Positions 34,776-45,118 of a DNA stretch of 64,000 nt are shown in pieces. The stretch's first letter is position 1. The number at the start of each line of letters is the position of its first letter. This stretch comes from Erysipelotrichales bacterium (GTDB lineage: Bacteria; Bacillota_I; Bacilli_A; Erysipelotrichales; Erysipelotrichaceae): positions 248,001 to 312,000 of the forward strand of contig CAJTFG010000002.1 of NCBI GenBank assembly GCA_910575705.1, read 5' to 3'. Under the pieces are notes generated by a model. It saw only the letters and a list, made by a program, of their open reading frames with translations, was not told the origin of the DNA and made no database searches. The position numbers and the translations under genes are program-made.

Positions 34776-35693
34776 ATGGAATTTTTAATATTTATTATCG
34801 TATTTGTAGTTATTGCTGCAATCCTGGCTTATATGGTACGTATCGTACCACAGGCGCATTCTTATGTAGTAGAGCGTCTGGGAGCATATCATGCCACTTG
34901 GACGACCGGTGTGCATATTGTAATTCCGTTTATTGATCGTGTGGCGAATAAGGTTACGCTGAAAGAAGTTGTGAAAGACTTTGCTCCGCAGCCGGTGATC
35001 ACGAAGGATAACGTTACTATGCAGATCGATACCGTTGTGTATTTTCAGATTACTGATCCGAAGCTTTATACGTACGGGGTTGTTGGACCGATCACGGCGA
35101 TTGAGAATCTGACTGCCACGACATTGCGTAATATTATCGGTGATTTGGAACTTGATGAAACGCTGACATCACGCGATATCATCAATACGAAGATGCGTGC
35201 GATTTTGGATGAGGCTACGGATCCATGGGGCATTAAGGTCAATCGTGTCGAAGTGAAGAACATCATTCCGCCTCATGATATTCAGGAAGCGATGGAGAAG
35301 CAAATGCGTGCGGAGCGTGAGCGCCGTGAATCTATCTTGCGTGCGGAAGGTGATAAGAGAAGTGCCATTCTGACTGCTGAAGGAGAAAAAGAAGCGATGG
35401 TTCTTCGTGCAACGGCGAAAAAAGAAGCGATGATCGCAGAAGCGGAAGGAAAAGCGCAGGCGACAGAGCGTTTATATCAAGCACAGGCACGTGGTATTCA
35501 GGCCATTAAAGATGCGCAGCCTTCAAAAGAGTTTTTGTCTTTAAAAAGTCTGGAAGCATATGAAAAAATCGCCGATGGAAAAGCTACGAAGATCGTGGTA
35601 CCGGCAGAATTGCAAAATCTTGCCAGCCTTTTGACGAGCGCAAAAGAATTTGTGCGTGATGATGCAGAAGCTGCTAAAGATCTGAAAAAGTAA
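34776..35693 (+). CDS. SPFH/stomatin-family (QmcA-like) membrane protein
   Basis: Membrane-scaffold protein. The start ATG follows AAAGGAA; 305 residues. N-terminal membrane helix (about 2-20), then an SPFH domain (VPQAHSYVVERLGAYHATWTTG, VITKDNVTMQIDTVVYFQI) and an Ala/Glu-rich coiled coil with repeated AEGEKEA/AEAEGKAQA segments. It directly follows nfeD; this pairing is the classic arrangement. A terminator closes the unit. Confidence 0.93.
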   Translation: MEFLIFIIVFVVIAAILAYMVRIVPQAHSYVVERLGAYHATWTTGVHIVIPFIDRVANKVTLKEVVKDFAPQPVITKDNVTMQIDTVVYFQITDPKLYTYGVVGPITAIENLTATTLRNIIGDLELDETLTSRDIINTKMRAILDEATDPWGIKVNRVEVKNIIPPHDIQEAMEKQMRAERERRESILRAEGDKRSAILTAEGEKEAMVLRATAKKEAMIAEAEGKAQATERLYQAQARGIQAIKDAQPSKEFLSLKSLEAYEKIADGKATKIVVPAELQNLASLLTSAKEFVRDDAEAAKDLKK

Positions 35694-35700
35694 TTATGTG

Positions 35701-35729
35701 AAAAGTCTCGATCAATGAGGCTTTTTTTT
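35701..35729 (+). terminator. Intrinsic terminator after the SPFH gene
   Basis: AAGTCTC/GAGGCTT stem (one T-G pair), 7-base loop, eight T. Confidence 0.85.
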
Positions 35730-35788
35730 GCGGGATTTTAGGAATTCTCTTTTTATGAGGGTATATATAGGATAAAAGGAGTGTCGTG

Positions 35789-36538
35789 ATGAGAGAACAA
35801 ATCCTGTATTATGCCGTTAAATATAAAGGGGAATGGAAAGCGATGGAAAAGGCTTTGCATAAGAAAGAATCCTGGCACAAAATCCCTTATGAAGGGAAGT
35901 ACGTGACCATTGAGGATTCGACGTATCCTAAAAGATTTTATCGTTTACAAAACCCTCCTTGGATCCTCTTTTATGAAGGGGATATTTCCTTGTGCGATCG
36001 TTCTTCTATCGGTGTTGTCGGTAGCCGTAAGTGTACATCGTATGGTCTTGCGATGTGTGAGCATCTTGTTTTTCAATGCCGGCAGCAAGCGGTTATCGTC
36101 TCCGGTCTTGCCAAGGGCATCGATGCATGTGCCCATCAAGCAGCATTGGCTTTTCATACGATCGGCATCATCGGCTGTGGATTGGATATCGCATATCCAA
36201 AAAGCAATCATAAACTATATGAGCAAATGCGTGAACATCATTTGATCATGAGTGAGTATCCGAGCGGTACGATTCCCTTTGCGTATCATTTTCCTTGGAG
36301 AAATCGATTGATTGCTGCAGCAAGCGATGCACTGGTCGTTGTGGAGGCGGCGAAAAGAAGCGGTAGCATGTTGACCGTGAATGAGGCGTTGTGTTTAGAT
36401 ATTCCCGTATATTGTTTTCCACATGTGTTTGGCACTGCTTGCGGGGAAGGATGTAATCTTTTGATTTCTCAGGGAGCGAATATTTTGATGGATGATCAGG
36501 ATATCCGCAATATTTTCATAAATGATTTGACAAATTGA
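35789..36538 (+). CDS. dprA: DNA-processing protein DprA
   Basis: Loads RecA on incoming single-stranded DNA in natural transformation. AAAGGAGTG precedes the start; 249 residues. The Rossmann-like core is complete: VVGSRKCTSYG (77-87), SGLAKGIDACAH (105-116), SEYPSGTIPFAYHFPWRNRLIAA and EAAKRSGSMLTVNEAL. The N-terminal SAM-like and C-terminal winged-helix extensions of longer DprA proteins are reduced or missing. It lies just before topA as in Bacillus. Confidence 0.95.
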   Translation: MREQILYYAVKYKGEWKAMEKALHKKESWHKIPYEGKYVTIEDSTYPKRFYRLQNPPWILFYEGDISLCDRSSIGVVGSRKCTSYGLAMCEHLVFQCRQQAVIVSGLAKGIDACAHQAALAFHTIGIIGCGLDIAYPKSNHKLYEQMREHHLIMSEYPSGTIPFAYHFPWRNRLIAAASDALVVVEAAKRSGSMLTVNEALCLDIPVYCFPHVFGTACGEGCNLLISQGANILMDDQDIRNIFINDLTN

Positions 36539-36555
36539 CAGGAAACGGAAATAAT
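36527..36555 (+). promoter_or_regulatory. Promoter of topA, starting inside the dprA end
   Basis: TTGACA (36527-36532), 17 bases, AATAAT (36550-36555). A second TTGACA overlaps the spacer as a direct repeat (TTGACAAATTGACA). Confidence 0.7.
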
Positions 36556-36589
36556 AGGATACGTGAATTTATCATAGAGGAGGCTTACT

Positions 36590-38755
36590 ATGAGCAAGTT
36601 AGTGATCGTGGAATCACCTTCAAAATCAAAGACGATCGAAAAATATCTTGGAAGCGATTATCATGTCGTTTCATCCAAGGGACACATACGAGATCTGGCT
36701 ACTACGGGAAAAGGCGGTTTGGGCATTGATATCGAACATGATTTCCAGCCGACTTACAAAGTGAGTCCAGATAAAAAAGAAGTTGTAAAGACATTGAAAA
36801 ATTTGGCAAAAAAGAGTGATGAAGTCTATTTGGCGAGTGACCCCGACCGCGAGGGAGAAGCGATTTCCTGGCATTTGGCGCAGGAACTTGGGCTTGATAT
36901 GAACGATGAAAACCGCATCGTGTTCAATGAAATTACAAAGAATGCTATTTTGGAAGCTTTTGAGCATCCGCGTACGATTGACCAGGATTTGGTAAAATCA
37001 CAGGAAACCAGACGTATGCTCGATCGCATCATCGGCTTTAAGCTGAGTAAATTACTGCAAAGCAAGATCAAATCAAAATCTGCCGGCCGTGTTCAGTCTG
37101 TTGCTCTTCGGCTGATCGTCGAGCGCGAGAACGAGATTCGCGCTTTTCAGCCGGAAGAATATTGGACGCTGGCAGCGAATATAAAAAAAGACAGCAAGAA
37201 GTTTTCCGCTCAGTTGACCAAAGTCGATGGGAAAAAGGCCAAACTGAAAAATCAACAGGACACCGATGCGATCATAGCGCGTTGCCATAAAGAATTCAAG
37301 GTGGCATCACTGGAATCCAAGGTTCGCAAAAAAGAAGCGAAGATGCCTTTTATCACGTCTACATTGCAGCAGGAAGCCAGTACAAAACTTGGATTTGGTG
37401 CAAAAAAGACGATGCAGCTTGCGCAAAAACTATATGAAGGAATTACGCTGGGTGATCATACAGAAGGTTTGATCTCCTATATGCGAACCGATTCTACAAG
37501 ATTTTCCGCTGTTTTTATCAAAGATGCCTTTGCTTATATCGAACAGATATACGGAAAACAATATGTAGGAAGGGCACGTCAGAAAAACAGCGATCACACG
37601 CAAGATGCGCATGAGGCAATTCGCCCTACGAATCTGGCTAATGATCCCGATACGGTCAAGCCGTATTTGACCAATGATCTGTATCGCTTGTATAAGCTTA
37701 TCTATGCACGTGCTCTTGCATCCTTGATGGCACCGGCGAAAAGCGATGTTGTAAGCGCCGTTATTATGAATAACGGCTGTGAATTTACGGCAAGCGGTTC
37801 TGTTTTGACTTTTGACGGTTATTTAAAGGTGTACGGTCCTTATGAACAAACCAAAGACGAATTGCTCCCTGAAATGCAGATAGATGAAACGCTTTCTGAT
37901 GTGAAATTGGAAGGGAAACAGCATTTTACGGAACCTCCTCTTCGCTACAGCGAAGCACGGTTGATTAAAGAGATGGAAGAAAAAGGGATCGGGCGTCCTT
38001 CTACGTATGCGATCATTATCGATACTTTGCAGGCACGCGGCTATGTATCTTTGCAGCGTCCTAGCGAAGGAAGCAAGACAAAGGTCTTCTTTCCGACAGA
38101 TCAAGGAGAATTGACGGATGCCAAACTGCAGGAGTATTTTGAAAAGATCATCAATGTGATGTATACTGCGGATATGGAGCAGCATTTAGATGAGATCGCT
38201 TTGGGAAACCGCGATAATATTAAGGAGCTTCATGATTTTTATAATGAATTTGAACCGTTGTTGGATCATGCTTATGAACATATGGAAAAAAAGGAATTGG
38301 AGAGGACAGGCGAGATGTGTCCGGACTGCGGACATGAGCTGGTTTATCGGATGGGACGTTATGGAAAGTTCATATCCTGTATCAATTTTCCTGAGTGTCG
38401 ATATACGAAAAGTGAAGAGGAAGAAGGGGAGGCTATTCACGAAACATGTCCTAACTGCGGCAGCAAAATGGTCATGAAGAAAGGTCGTTACGGATCATTC
38501 CTCGCTTGCAGTAACTATCCGAAATGCAAGTATATTAAAAATACAAAGCCGAAAGAGGAACCAAAGCCTACCGGAGAGATGTGTCCGGATTGCGGGCATG
38601 AACTCGTTGAGAGAAAATCGCGTTTTGGTACTACTTTTGTCGGATGTAGTAATTATCCGAAGTGCCGCTATATTAAAAAAAGTGAAAAGGCTGCTTTGGA
38701 AGCAAAGAAAAAGACGAAGAAGAATACTCGTAAAAAAAGCGGTGATGACGAATGA
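36590..38755 (+). CDS. topA: DNA topoisomerase I
   Basis: Type IA enzyme that relaxes negative supercoils. The 721-residue protein has the Toprim domain ([33 protein letters not shown]), the active-site tyrosine Y297 in [11 protein letters not shown], and three C-terminal four-cysteine zinc fingers between about 575 and 710 ([27 protein letters not shown]), ending in a lysine-rich tail. GAGGAGG precedes the start. The end overlaps trmFO by four bases. Confidence 0.98.
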   Translation: MSKLVIVESPSKSKTIEKYLGSDYHVVSSKGHIRDLATTGKGGLGIDIEHDFQPTYKVSPDKKEVVKTLKNLAKKSDEVYLASDPDREGEAISWHLAQELGLDMNDENRIVFNEITKNAILEAFEHPRTIDQDLVKSQETRRMLDRIIGFKLSKLLQSKIKSKSAGRVQSVALRLIVERENEIRAFQPEEYWTLAANIKKDSKKFSAQLTKVDGKKAKLKNQQDTDAIIARCHKEFKVASLESKVRKKEAKMPFITSTLQQEASTKLGFGAKKTMQLAQKLYEGITLGDHTEGLISYMRTDSTRFSAVFIKDAFAYIEQIYGKQYVGRARQKNSDHTQDAHEAIRPTNLANDPDTVKPYLTNDLYRLYKLIYARALASLMAPAKSDVVSAVIMNNGCEFTASGSVLTFDGYLKVYGPYEQTKDELLPEMQIDETLSDVKLEGKQHFTEPPLRYSEARLIKEMEEKGIGRPSTYAIIIDTLQARGYVSLQRPSEGSKTKVFFPTDQGELTDAKLQEYFEKIINVMYTADMEQHLDEIALGNRDNIKELHDFYNEFEPLLDHAYEHMEKKELERTGEMCPDCGHELVYRMGRYGKFISCINFPECRYTKSEEEEGEAIHETCPNCGSKMVMKKGRYGSFLACSNYPKCKYIKNTKPKEEPKPTGEMCPDCGHELVERKSRFGTTFVGCSNYPKCRYIKKSEKAALEAKKKTKKNTRKKSGDDE

Positions 38756-40047
38756 AAAAAGTAACGGTTGTCGGTGCGGGATTAGCGGGCTGTGAGGCTG
38801 CTTGGCAGCTTGCGCAGAGAGAGATCCCCGTTACCTTGATCGAGATGCGTCCGCAGAAGATGACACCGGCGCATCACAGTGATCAGTTTGCGGAGCTTGT
38901 CTGTTCCAATTCTTTGCGCAGTAATTCTCTGCATAATGCGGTAGGGGTATTAAAGGAAGAGATGCGTACATTTGATTCGCTGATCATGCGCGCGGCCGAT
39001 ATGCATCAAGTACCGGCAGGCAGCGCACTAGCAGTGGATCGTCAGCAGTTTTCACAGTGGGTTACAGATACTCTGCGGCAGCATCCGTTGATAGATATAC
39101 GGCATGAGGAAGTCTTGGAAATTCCGAATGGTCCTGTGATCATCGCTACGGGACCATTGACTTCGGATGCTTTAAGTGATGCGATTCGCCGTTTTCATTA
39201 TGATGAGGATACGCTGTATTTTTATGATGCCGCGGCGCCGATCGTTGAGAAAAGCAGTATTGACTTTACGAAAGCGTATGTCAAGGACCGATATGATAAA
39301 GGAGAGGGCGCTTATATCAACTGTCCTATGAATAAGGAACAGTTTGATGCCTTTTATCATGAATTGCTGCATGCGGAAACAGTTGATTTAAAAGCATTTG
39401 AAAAAGAGATATATTTTGAAGGGTGCATGCCGTTTGAGGAAATGGCACGCCGAGGAGAGAAAACGCTTTTGTTTGGTCCGATGAAGCCTGTCGGTTTGGA
39501 AATGCCGGATGGCACACGTCCGTATGCGGTTGTTCAGCTACGGCAGGATGATGCCGCAGCAAGCTTATATAATATTGTAGGGTTTCAAACGCATCTGACT
39601 TGGGGTGAGCAAAGACGCATATTATCGATGATCCCCGGTTTGGAGAACGTAGTGATCGTTCGTTACGGAGTGATGCACAGAAATACGTATCTATGTTCCC
39701 CAAAAGTTTTGAGGCCGACGTATCAGAGCGTTGATCGGGAAGATTTGTTTTTTGCCGGACAGATGTGTGGAGTCGAGGGATATGTGGAATCGGCAGCAAG
39801 CGGTTTGCTTGCTGGTTTGAACATGGCGAATTTGATACGAGGGAAAGAACCGCTTATCTTTCCTCCTACTTGCTGTATGGGAGCGATGGCACATTATATC
39901 ACCCATACACATCCGCAGTATTTTCAGCCGATGAATGCGAATTTCGGTATCATGAAGCTGGAACAAGAGGTAAAGAAGAAAGAGCGTAAGGAGGCGTATG
40001 GGAAGCAGGCGTTGGAAGTGATAAAAGGGATAAGGGAGCTGTTTTGA
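38752..40047 (+). CDS. trmFO: Folate/FAD-dependent tRNA m5U54 methyltransferase
   Basis: Methylates U54 of tRNA with methylenetetrahydrofolate. The 431-residue protein has the FAD motif [18 protein letters not shown] at the N-terminus, [18 protein letters not shown] with the catalytic cysteine region, and the C-terminal INANFGIM-like segment ([20 protein letters not shown]). It is coupled to topA by an ATGA overlap. Confidence 0.98.
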   Translation: MKKVTVVGAGLAGCEAAWQLAQREIPVTLIEMRPQKMTPAHHSDQFAELVCSNSLRSNSLHNAVGVLKEEMRTFDSLIMRAADMHQVPAGSALAVDRQQFSQWVTDTLRQHPLIDIRHEEVLEIPNGPVIIATGPLTSDALSDAIRRFHYDEDTLYFYDAAAPIVEKSSIDFTKAYVKDRYDKGEGAYINCPMNKEQFDAFYHELLHAETVDLKAFEKEIYFEGCMPFEEMARRGEKTLLFGPMKPVGLEMPDGTRPYAVVQLRQDDAAASLYNIVGFQTHLTWGEQRRILSMIPGLENVVIVRYGVMHRNTYLCSPKVLRPTYQSVDREDLFFAGQMCGVEGYVESAASGLLAGLNMANLIRGKEPLIFPPTCCMGAMAHYITHTHPQYFQPMNANFGIMKLEQEVKKKERKEAYGKQALEVIKGIRELF

Positions 40048-40949
40048 TGGATGATTTGATCGCGCGGTTTCTGGCGTATATTGAGCGTTCTAACAGCGGA
40101 TCCATGCATACGGTGTCAGCTTATCAAAGAGATCTGTGTGAATTTCGGGACTATCTGCGTGCGGAAAATATAGATAGTTTTGAACAGGCAGATCGTATCG
40201 TCGTGATGAACTACATCGGTGAACTGCGCTCTCGTGATGGGATAAACGGTCCTATGAAAAATACGAGCATCGCACGGAAACTCTCTTCTCTGCGTTCATT
40301 TTATCGCTATTTAAATGAATATATCGGATCGATGAATAATCCGTTTTTATATTTGAAAAGTCCTAAACCGGCGAAGCGAATACCGGAATTTCTCTTTTAT
40401 GACGAAATGGAAAATTTTCTTTCTTCCGTGGATGAAACAAAAGAGGAAGGTATCCGCAACCGTGCTTTGTTTGAACTGATGTATGCATGCGGACTGCGTG
40501 TCAGCGAAGTGGTGAATCTGCGGGTAGAAGATATTGATTTTCAAGAAGGTATTTTGCGTATAGTGGGGAAGGGAAACAAGGAGCGTCTCGTTCCGTTTTA
40601 CAGCTTTGCGGCAGATAAGATAAAGAGCTATCTTAGCGTACGCGAAAAATGGATGCGGGAGATACATCCTTATCTGTTTGTCAATCGGCATGGCAGACAG
40701 CTTACCTCACGCGGTGTGCAGTATCTCATGGAGAAGCAGGCTCGTGCATGCGGTATGAATATCCACGTACATCCGCATATGTTTCGTCATACGTTTGCGA
40801 CGCATCTTTTGGACAATGGCGCAGACTTGCGCGTAGTGCAGGAATTGTTGGGTCATTCTTCGCTGTCGACTACGCAGATCTATGTGCATGTGACACAAGA
40901 TCGCCTGAAACAGGCTTATATACAGGCGCATCCGCGTGCGAAAAGCTGA
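40047..40949 (+). CDS. xerC: Tyrosine recombinase XerC-like
   Basis: Resolves chromosome dimers at dif together with a XerD partner. The start overlaps the trmFO stop by one base (AGGGAG nine bases upstream); 300 residues. The SAM-like N-terminal domain is followed by the catalytic residues: R in CGLRVSEVVNL, K in GKGNKERLVP, H-x-x-R in HMFRHTFATHLLD, H in LLGHSSLSTTQIY and the nucleophile Y in that last motif. In Bacillus hslVU and codY follow; here rpsB follows directly. Confidence 0.95.
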   Translation: MDDLIARFLAYIERSNSGSMHTVSAYQRDLCEFRDYLRAENIDSFEQADRIVVMNYIGELRSRDGINGPMKNTSIARKLSSLRSFYRYLNEYIGSMNNPFLYLKSPKPAKRIPEFLFYDEMENFLSSVDETKEEGIRNRALFELMYACGLRVSEVVNLRVEDIDFQEGILRIVGKGNKERLVPFYSFAADKIKSYLSVREKWMREIHPYLFVNRHGRQLTSRGVQYLMEKQARACGMNIHVHPHMFRHTFATHLLDNGADLRVVQELLGHSSLSTTQIYVHVTQDRLKQAYIQAHPRAKS

Positions 40950-40957
40950 AATAAAGC

Positions 40958-40985
40958 TTGTATTCAAAGAGAATCATGGTATAAT
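40958..40985 (+). promoter_or_regulatory. Promoter of rpsB-tsf
   Basis: TTGTAT (40958-40963), 16 bases, TATAAT (40980-40985). Confidence 0.75.
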
Positions 40986-40992
40986 ATATATC

Positions 40993-41103
40993 GCGTATGG
41001 AAAAATTTACGCAAATACACACATCATGGATTCGGCGGCCCGTGCTTGTAAGAGTTGCTGCTGTTGGAAGTGATGGAGGTAAAACGGAAAGAGAGGACTT
41101 ATC
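40993..41103 (+). promoter_or_regulatory. rpsB leader, possible S2 autoregulatory region
   Basis: About 110 untranslated bases between promoter and start. It contains a GCGTA/TACGC stem near 40993-41013 and a G/C-rich block (GGCGGCCCGTGC) with later GCTGCTG repeats. Ribosomal S2 leaders are known in Firmicutes, but I cannot confirm the structure here. Confidence 0.4.
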
Positions 41104-42078
41104 ATGTCAGTAGTATCAATGAGAAAATTGTTGGAAGCAGGTGTTCATTTCGGTCATCAGACACGTCGCTGGAACCCGAAGATGAAACCGAATATTTATG
41201 CTTCAAGAAATGGTGTTTACATCATCAACCTGGAAAAAACACAGGAACAGCTGGAAACAGCTTATAATGCAATGAGAGAAATTTCCGAAAAAGGTGGAAA
41301 GGTACTGTTTGTAGGAACGAAGAAACAGGCTCAGACCGTTGTTGTGGAAGAAGCGCTTCGTTCAGGTTCCTTCTTTGTTAATCAGAGATGGCTAGGTGGA
41401 TTGCTGACGAATTATCGCACGATCCAGAAACGTGTAAAGCGTCTGTTGGAAATTGAAGAGATGGAAGCAAGCGGATTGATCGATGTATATCCGAAAAAGG
41501 AAATCGCTCAGATCAAAAAGCAGAAGGCTCGCTTGGAGAACTTCCTTGGCGGTATTAAAGAGATGAAAAAACTGCCGAACGCTCTGTTTGTCATTGATCC
41601 GAAAGAAGAGCACAATGCAGTAGCGGAAGCGAAAAAATTAGGTATTCCGGTATTTGCTATGGTAGATACGAACTGTGATCCGGAAATGGTAGATTATCCG
41701 ATCCCATCAAATGATGATGCAGTGCGTTCCGTAAAATTAATCACGACGCTGATGGCAGATGCTATCGTAGAAGCGAAGGGTGGTTTATTGTCCGTAGCAC
41801 ATAGTGAAGATGAAAATGAAGAAGATGTAACGATGAAAGATGTCATCGTCAATGTAGAAGAGCAGATCGCAGAAAATGAACGCCGTCGTCGTCAGAGAAT
41901 GGAAGAGCGCCGCAACCGTCGTCCATATGACCGCAATGCGCGCGGTCCTCGCCGTGACAACGGACGTGCTCCATTTGTGAAGCAGGAAAACAAAGCTGCG
42001 GAAGAAACCGCAAAACCTGCGGAAACGGTAAAAGAAGAAGCTCCTGCTGCACCGGCTGCGGATGCTGCGGCAGAATAA
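41104..42078 (+). CDS. rpsB: 30S ribosomal protein S2 with C-terminal extension
   Basis: The first about 235 residues are a standard S2 ([53 protein letters not shown]). The 324-residue product then continues for about 80 residues with an acidic stretch, an Arg-rich block ([18 protein letters not shown]) and an Ala/Glu/Pro/Lys-rich tail. The extension is in frame and ends at a single stop, 20 bases before tsf. Confidence 0.97.
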   Translation: MSVVSMRKLLEAGVHFGHQTRRWNPKMKPNIYASRNGVYIINLEKTQEQLETAYNAMREISEKGGKVLFVGTKKQAQTVVVEEALRSGSFFVNQRWLGGLLTNYRTIQKRVKRLLEIEEMEASGLIDVYPKKEIAQIKKQKARLENFLGGIKEMKKLPNALFVIDPKEEHNAVAEAKKLGIPVFAMVDTNCDPEMVDYPIPSNDDAVRSVKLITTLMADAIVEAKGGLLSVAHSEDENEEDVTMKDVIVNVEEQIAENERRRRQRMEERRNRRPYDRNARGPRRDNGRAPFVKQENKAAEETAKPAETVKEEAPAAPAADAAAE

Positions 42079-42098
42079 GCAAAGGAGGTAGTAGATTT

Positions 42099-42986
42099 AT
42101 GATTACAGCTCAGAATGTAAAAGAATTAAGAGAGAAGACCGGCGCTGGAATGATGGATTGTAAAAAGGCGCTTACGGAATGTGACGGAGATATTACGAAG
42201 GCGATCGACTGGCTTCGTGAAAAGGGAATTGCCAAGGCTGCGAAAAAATCTGACCGCATCGCGGCAGAAGGGTTGAGCCGTGTTGCTGCGGAAGGTAATG
42301 TTGCGGCAATATTTGAAGTGAATTCAGAAACCGATTTCGTTGCGAAAAACGAACAGTTCCTGACGTTGCTGGATACGATTCAGAGTGCGTTGCTGAAGAA
42401 TAAGCCGGCTTCTGTAGAAGAAGCTATGAAGCTTGATGTCAACGGAGAGACATTAGAAACAGTGGTAACTTCCGCTACGGCTACGATCGGCGAAAAGATC
42501 TCTTTGCGTCGTGTAAGCGTTGTTGAAAAAGCCGATAATGAAGTATTCGGTACGTATATGCATATGGGTGGAAAGATCTCTGCTCTTGCGGTTTTGAATG
42601 GCGGAAGTGCGGAAGTAGCGAAAGATATCGCTATGCAGGTTGCCAGTATGGCTCCTACGTATATCAGCCGTGATGATATGCCGAAAGATGTTGTTGATCA
42701 TGAACGTGCCGTACAGATGGAGATCTTGAAGAACGATGAAAAGCTTGCCGGCAAACCAGAAAAGGTATTGCAGGGGATCATCGAAGGAAGAGTTTCAAAA
42801 AATCTGAAGGATATGTGTTTGATCGAGCAGGAGTTCTTTAAAAATCCCGATCAGAAGATCGCTCAATATGTAAAGGAAGCCGGTGCTGAAGTAAAAAGCT
42901 TTATACGCTATGCAGTAGGTGAAGGCATCGAAAAACGCGAAGATAACTTCGCAGAAGAAGTAATGAGTCAGGCATTCGGAAAATAG
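42099..42986 (+). CDS. tsf: Elongation factor Ts
   Basis: Guanine-nucleotide exchange factor for EF-Tu. The 295-residue protein begins [21 protein letters not shown], has [16 protein letters not shown], and ends with the family's C-terminal module. AAAGGAGG precedes it, and it shares the rpsB operon. Confidence 0.98.
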   Translation: MITAQNVKELREKTGAGMMDCKKALTECDGDITKAIDWLREKGIAKAAKKSDRIAAEGLSRVAAEGNVAAIFEVNSETDFVAKNEQFLTLLDTIQSALLKNKPASVEEAMKLDVNGETLETVVTSATATIGEKISLRRVSVVEKADNEVFGTYMHMGGKISALAVLNGGSAEVAKDIAMQVASMAPTYISRDDMPKDVVDHERAVQMEILKNDEKLAGKPEKVLQGIIEGRVSKNLKDMCLIEQEFFKNPDQKIAQYVKEAGAEVKSFIRYAVGEGIEKREDNFAEEVMSQAFGK

Positions 42987-43010
42987 GACACAAAAGTGTC
43001 CTGTTTTTTT
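42985..43010 (+). terminator. Intrinsic terminator after tsf
   Basis: AGGACAC-AAAA-GTGTCCT, then G and seven T. Confidence 0.92.
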
Positions 43011-43020
43011 ATATTATGGC

Positions 43021-43048
43021 TTACAATTTGATGGTTATCGTGTATAAT
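43021..43048 (+). promoter_or_regulatory. Promoter of pyrH-frr
   Basis: TTACAA (43021-43026), 16 bases, TATAAT (43043-43048). Confidence 0.7.
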
Positions 43049-43078
43049 ATAGAAGATAAAATAAAAGGTGGACATACT

Positions 43079-43792
43079 ATGTATAAGAGAGTTTTATTAA
43101 AGTTAAGCGGGGAAGCGCTGTCATGCTCCGGCAATTCCTTTGATGTTAAAATACTGGCTTCATTGGCGAAGGAATTAAAGGAAGTACATGATCTGGGTGT
43201 TGATCTGGCGATCGTGGTAGGCGGCGGTAATTTCATCCGTGGCAAGATCTTGGAAACGATGGGGATCGATCGTGTGCAGGGGGATTACATGGGAATGCTT
43301 GCGACGGTGATCAACGCTCTTGCGGTACAGAACGCATTGGAGCAAGAAGGCGTTCCGACAAGGGTGCAGACGGCTATCGAGATGCAGAAAGTTGCAGAAC
43401 CATTTATCGTGAGACGGGCGATTCGTCATTTGGAAAAAGGAAGAGTTGTCATCTTCGGCGCCGGAACGGGAAATCCTTATTTTTCTACGGATACGACAGC
43501 GGCCTTGCGGGCGAATGAGATCAGCGCCGATGTGATTTTGATGGCGAAAAATGGTGTAGATGGTGTTTATAACGCCGATCCTAAGACGCATCCGGATGCG
43601 GTGCGCTATGAAAAACTGACGTATATGGATCTGATCCGCGAGGGTCTTGCCGTTATGGATACTACAGCAACATCCATGTGTATGGATAATGATATCGATT
43701 TAGTCGTTTTCAATATGAATGAGCCGGGCAACATCGTGAAGGCTGTTCAGGGACAAGTAAATGGTACGGTAATTACCAAGGAAGGAAACTAA
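43079..43792 (+). CDS. pyrH: Uridylate kinase
   Basis: Phosphorylates UMP to UDP, a hexamer of the amino-acid-kinase fold. The start ATG follows AAAGGTGG; 237 residues. Motifs: [50 protein letters not shown] and [13 protein letters not shown]. It starts a pyrH-frr unit, one base from frr. Confidence 0.98.
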   Translation: MYKRVLLKLSGEALSCSGNSFDVKILASLAKELKEVHDLGVDLAIVVGGGNFIRGKILETMGIDRVQGDYMGMLATVINALAVQNALEQEGVPTRVQTAIEMQKVAEPFIVRRAIRHLEKGRVVIFGAGTGNPYFSTDTTAALRANEISADVILMAKNGVDGVYNADPKTHPDAVRYEKLTYMDLIREGLAVMDTTATSMCMDNDIDLVVFNMNEPGNIVKAVQGQVNGTVITKEGN

Positions 43793-43793
43793 T

Positions 43794-44339
43794 ATGGAAC
43801 AATTATTAACAAATGCGAAAGAGAGAATGCAGAAAGCTGCTGACAATCTTGGATCATCCTTGACATCTATTCGCACAGGACGTGCAAATGCATCGATTTT
43901 GGATCATGTGATGTTTGAATATTACGGTTCTTTAACACCGATCAATCAAGTCGCGAGCATCCAAGTCATAGAAGGGCGTCAGTTGTTGATCAAGCCTTAT
44001 GACAAAGGGACATTGAAGGATATCGAGCGAGCTATTTCCACTTCGGATACGGGGCTGGTACCGCAGAGCGATGGAACGTGCATCCGGTTAAATGTTCCTA
44101 CGCTGACAGAAGAGCGTCGTAAGGAATTGAGCAAATCTGCATCTAAATTTGGTGAAGAAGCGAAGATCGCCGTGCGCAATGTACGCCGTGATGCCAATGA
44201 AAGCATCAAGAAAAACAAAGAATTTACAGAAGATGTGAAAAAGGACGGACAGGAAAAAATCCAAAAACTTACGGATGACTTCGTTAAGAAGATTGATCAG
44301 ATCGTGGCAGAAAAAACAAAGGAGATCATGTCAGTTTAA
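43794..44339 (+). CDS. frr: Ribosome recycling factor
   Basis: Splits terminated ribosomes with EF-G. The 181-residue protein has the two-domain hallmark segments LTSIRTGRANASILD, IKPYDKGTLKDIERAI, RLNVPTLTEERRKEL and IAVRNVRRDANE. It starts one base after pyrH stops. Confidence 0.98.
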   Translation: MEQLLTNAKERMQKAADNLGSSLTSIRTGRANASILDHVMFEYYGSLTPINQVASIQVIEGRQLLIKPYDKGTLKDIERAISTSDTGLVPQSDGTCIRLNVPTLTEERRKELSKSASKFGEEAKIAVRNVRRDANESIKKNKEFTEDVKKDGQEKIQKLTDDFVKKIDQIVAEKTKEIMSV

Positions 44340-44363
44340 CGATATTTATGATGTATCCGAATG

Positions 44364-44383
44364 ACCCACACGAGTGGGTTTTA
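44364..44383 (+). terminator. Short hairpin after frr, possible terminator
   Basis: ACCCAC-ACGA-GTGGGT, six pairs, followed by only four T before A. Weak; transcription may continue into uppS. Confidence 0.55.
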
Positions 44384-44401
44384 CTTTAGGAGGCGTATCT
44401 G

Positions 44402-45118
44402 ATGATGCAACAGAAAATCCCTGATCATATTGCGATTATTATGGATGGCAACGGCCGTTGGGCGAAAAAAAGAGGATTGCCGAGAACTGCGGGCCATAAG
44501 CAGGGAGCTGAGAATATCCGCAAGATCGCGATCGCCTGCAATGCTCTGCAGGTAAAGGCTTTGACGCTGTACGCTTTTTCTACGGAGAATTGGAAGCGTC
44601 CGGAAAAGGAAGTAGATTATTTATGCAAGCTTCCTCGTTTCTTTTTTAAGAGTTACATGGCAGAATTGAAAAGAAATAATATTCAGGTTTTATATTTGGG
44701 CGAATTGGATAAATTCCCTGAAGATACGCGCAATGTGATTACTACTGCCGTGGCAGAAACCAAAGAGAATACCGGCTTAAAGCTTTGTCTGGCGGTTAAT
44801 TACGGCGCACGGCGGGAGATCATATTGGCGGCGCAGCGCTATGCGAGTGATGTTTGTGAGGGAAAGCGCTCTTTGAGCATCGACGAGACGGAATTTGCTG
44901 GTTATTTGATGACATCGCAGCTTCCGGAAGTCGATCTGCTTATACGGACGAGCGGAGAGTTGAGAATCAGCAATTTCCTATTATGGCAGATCGCTTATTC
45001 GGAATTGATTTTTACGGATCGGTCATGGCCGGAATTCGATGAGGAAGAATTGCGAAAAGCGATCGATGAGTATACGCTGCGTGATCGGCGTTTTGGAGGT
45101 CTTAAAGATGAAAACTAG
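44402..45118 (+). CDS. uppS: Undecaprenyl diphosphate synthase
   Basis: Builds the C55 lipid carrier for cell wall synthesis. AGGAGG precedes tandem ATG codons; 238 residues from the first. Motifs: HIAIIMDGNGRWAKKRG with the catalytic D15, TLYAFSTENWKRP, and RTSGELRISNFLLWQIAYSE. The end overlaps cdsA by 11 bases. Confidence 0.97.
   Translation: MMQQKIPDHIAIIMDGNGRWAKKRGLPRTAGHKQGAENIRKIAIACNALQVKALTLYAFSTENWKRPEKEVDYLCKLPRFFFKSYMAELKRNNIQVLYLGELDKFPEDTRNVITTAVAETKENTGLKLCLAVNYGARREIILAAQRYASDVCEGKRSLSIDETEFAGYLMTSQLPEVDLLIRTSGELRISNFLLWQIAYSELIFTDRSWPEFDEEELRKAIDEYTLRDRRFGGLKDEN

Noticed and set aside
39326-39799. 157-codon minus-strand frame opposite trmFO
   Set aside because: Shadow frame; trmFO motifs occupy the other strand throughout.
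43073-43079. CATACTA upstream of pyrH as a third sporulation promoter
   Set aside because: It overlaps the start codon and lacks a matching -35; a normal TTACAA-16-TATAAT promoter lies upstream.
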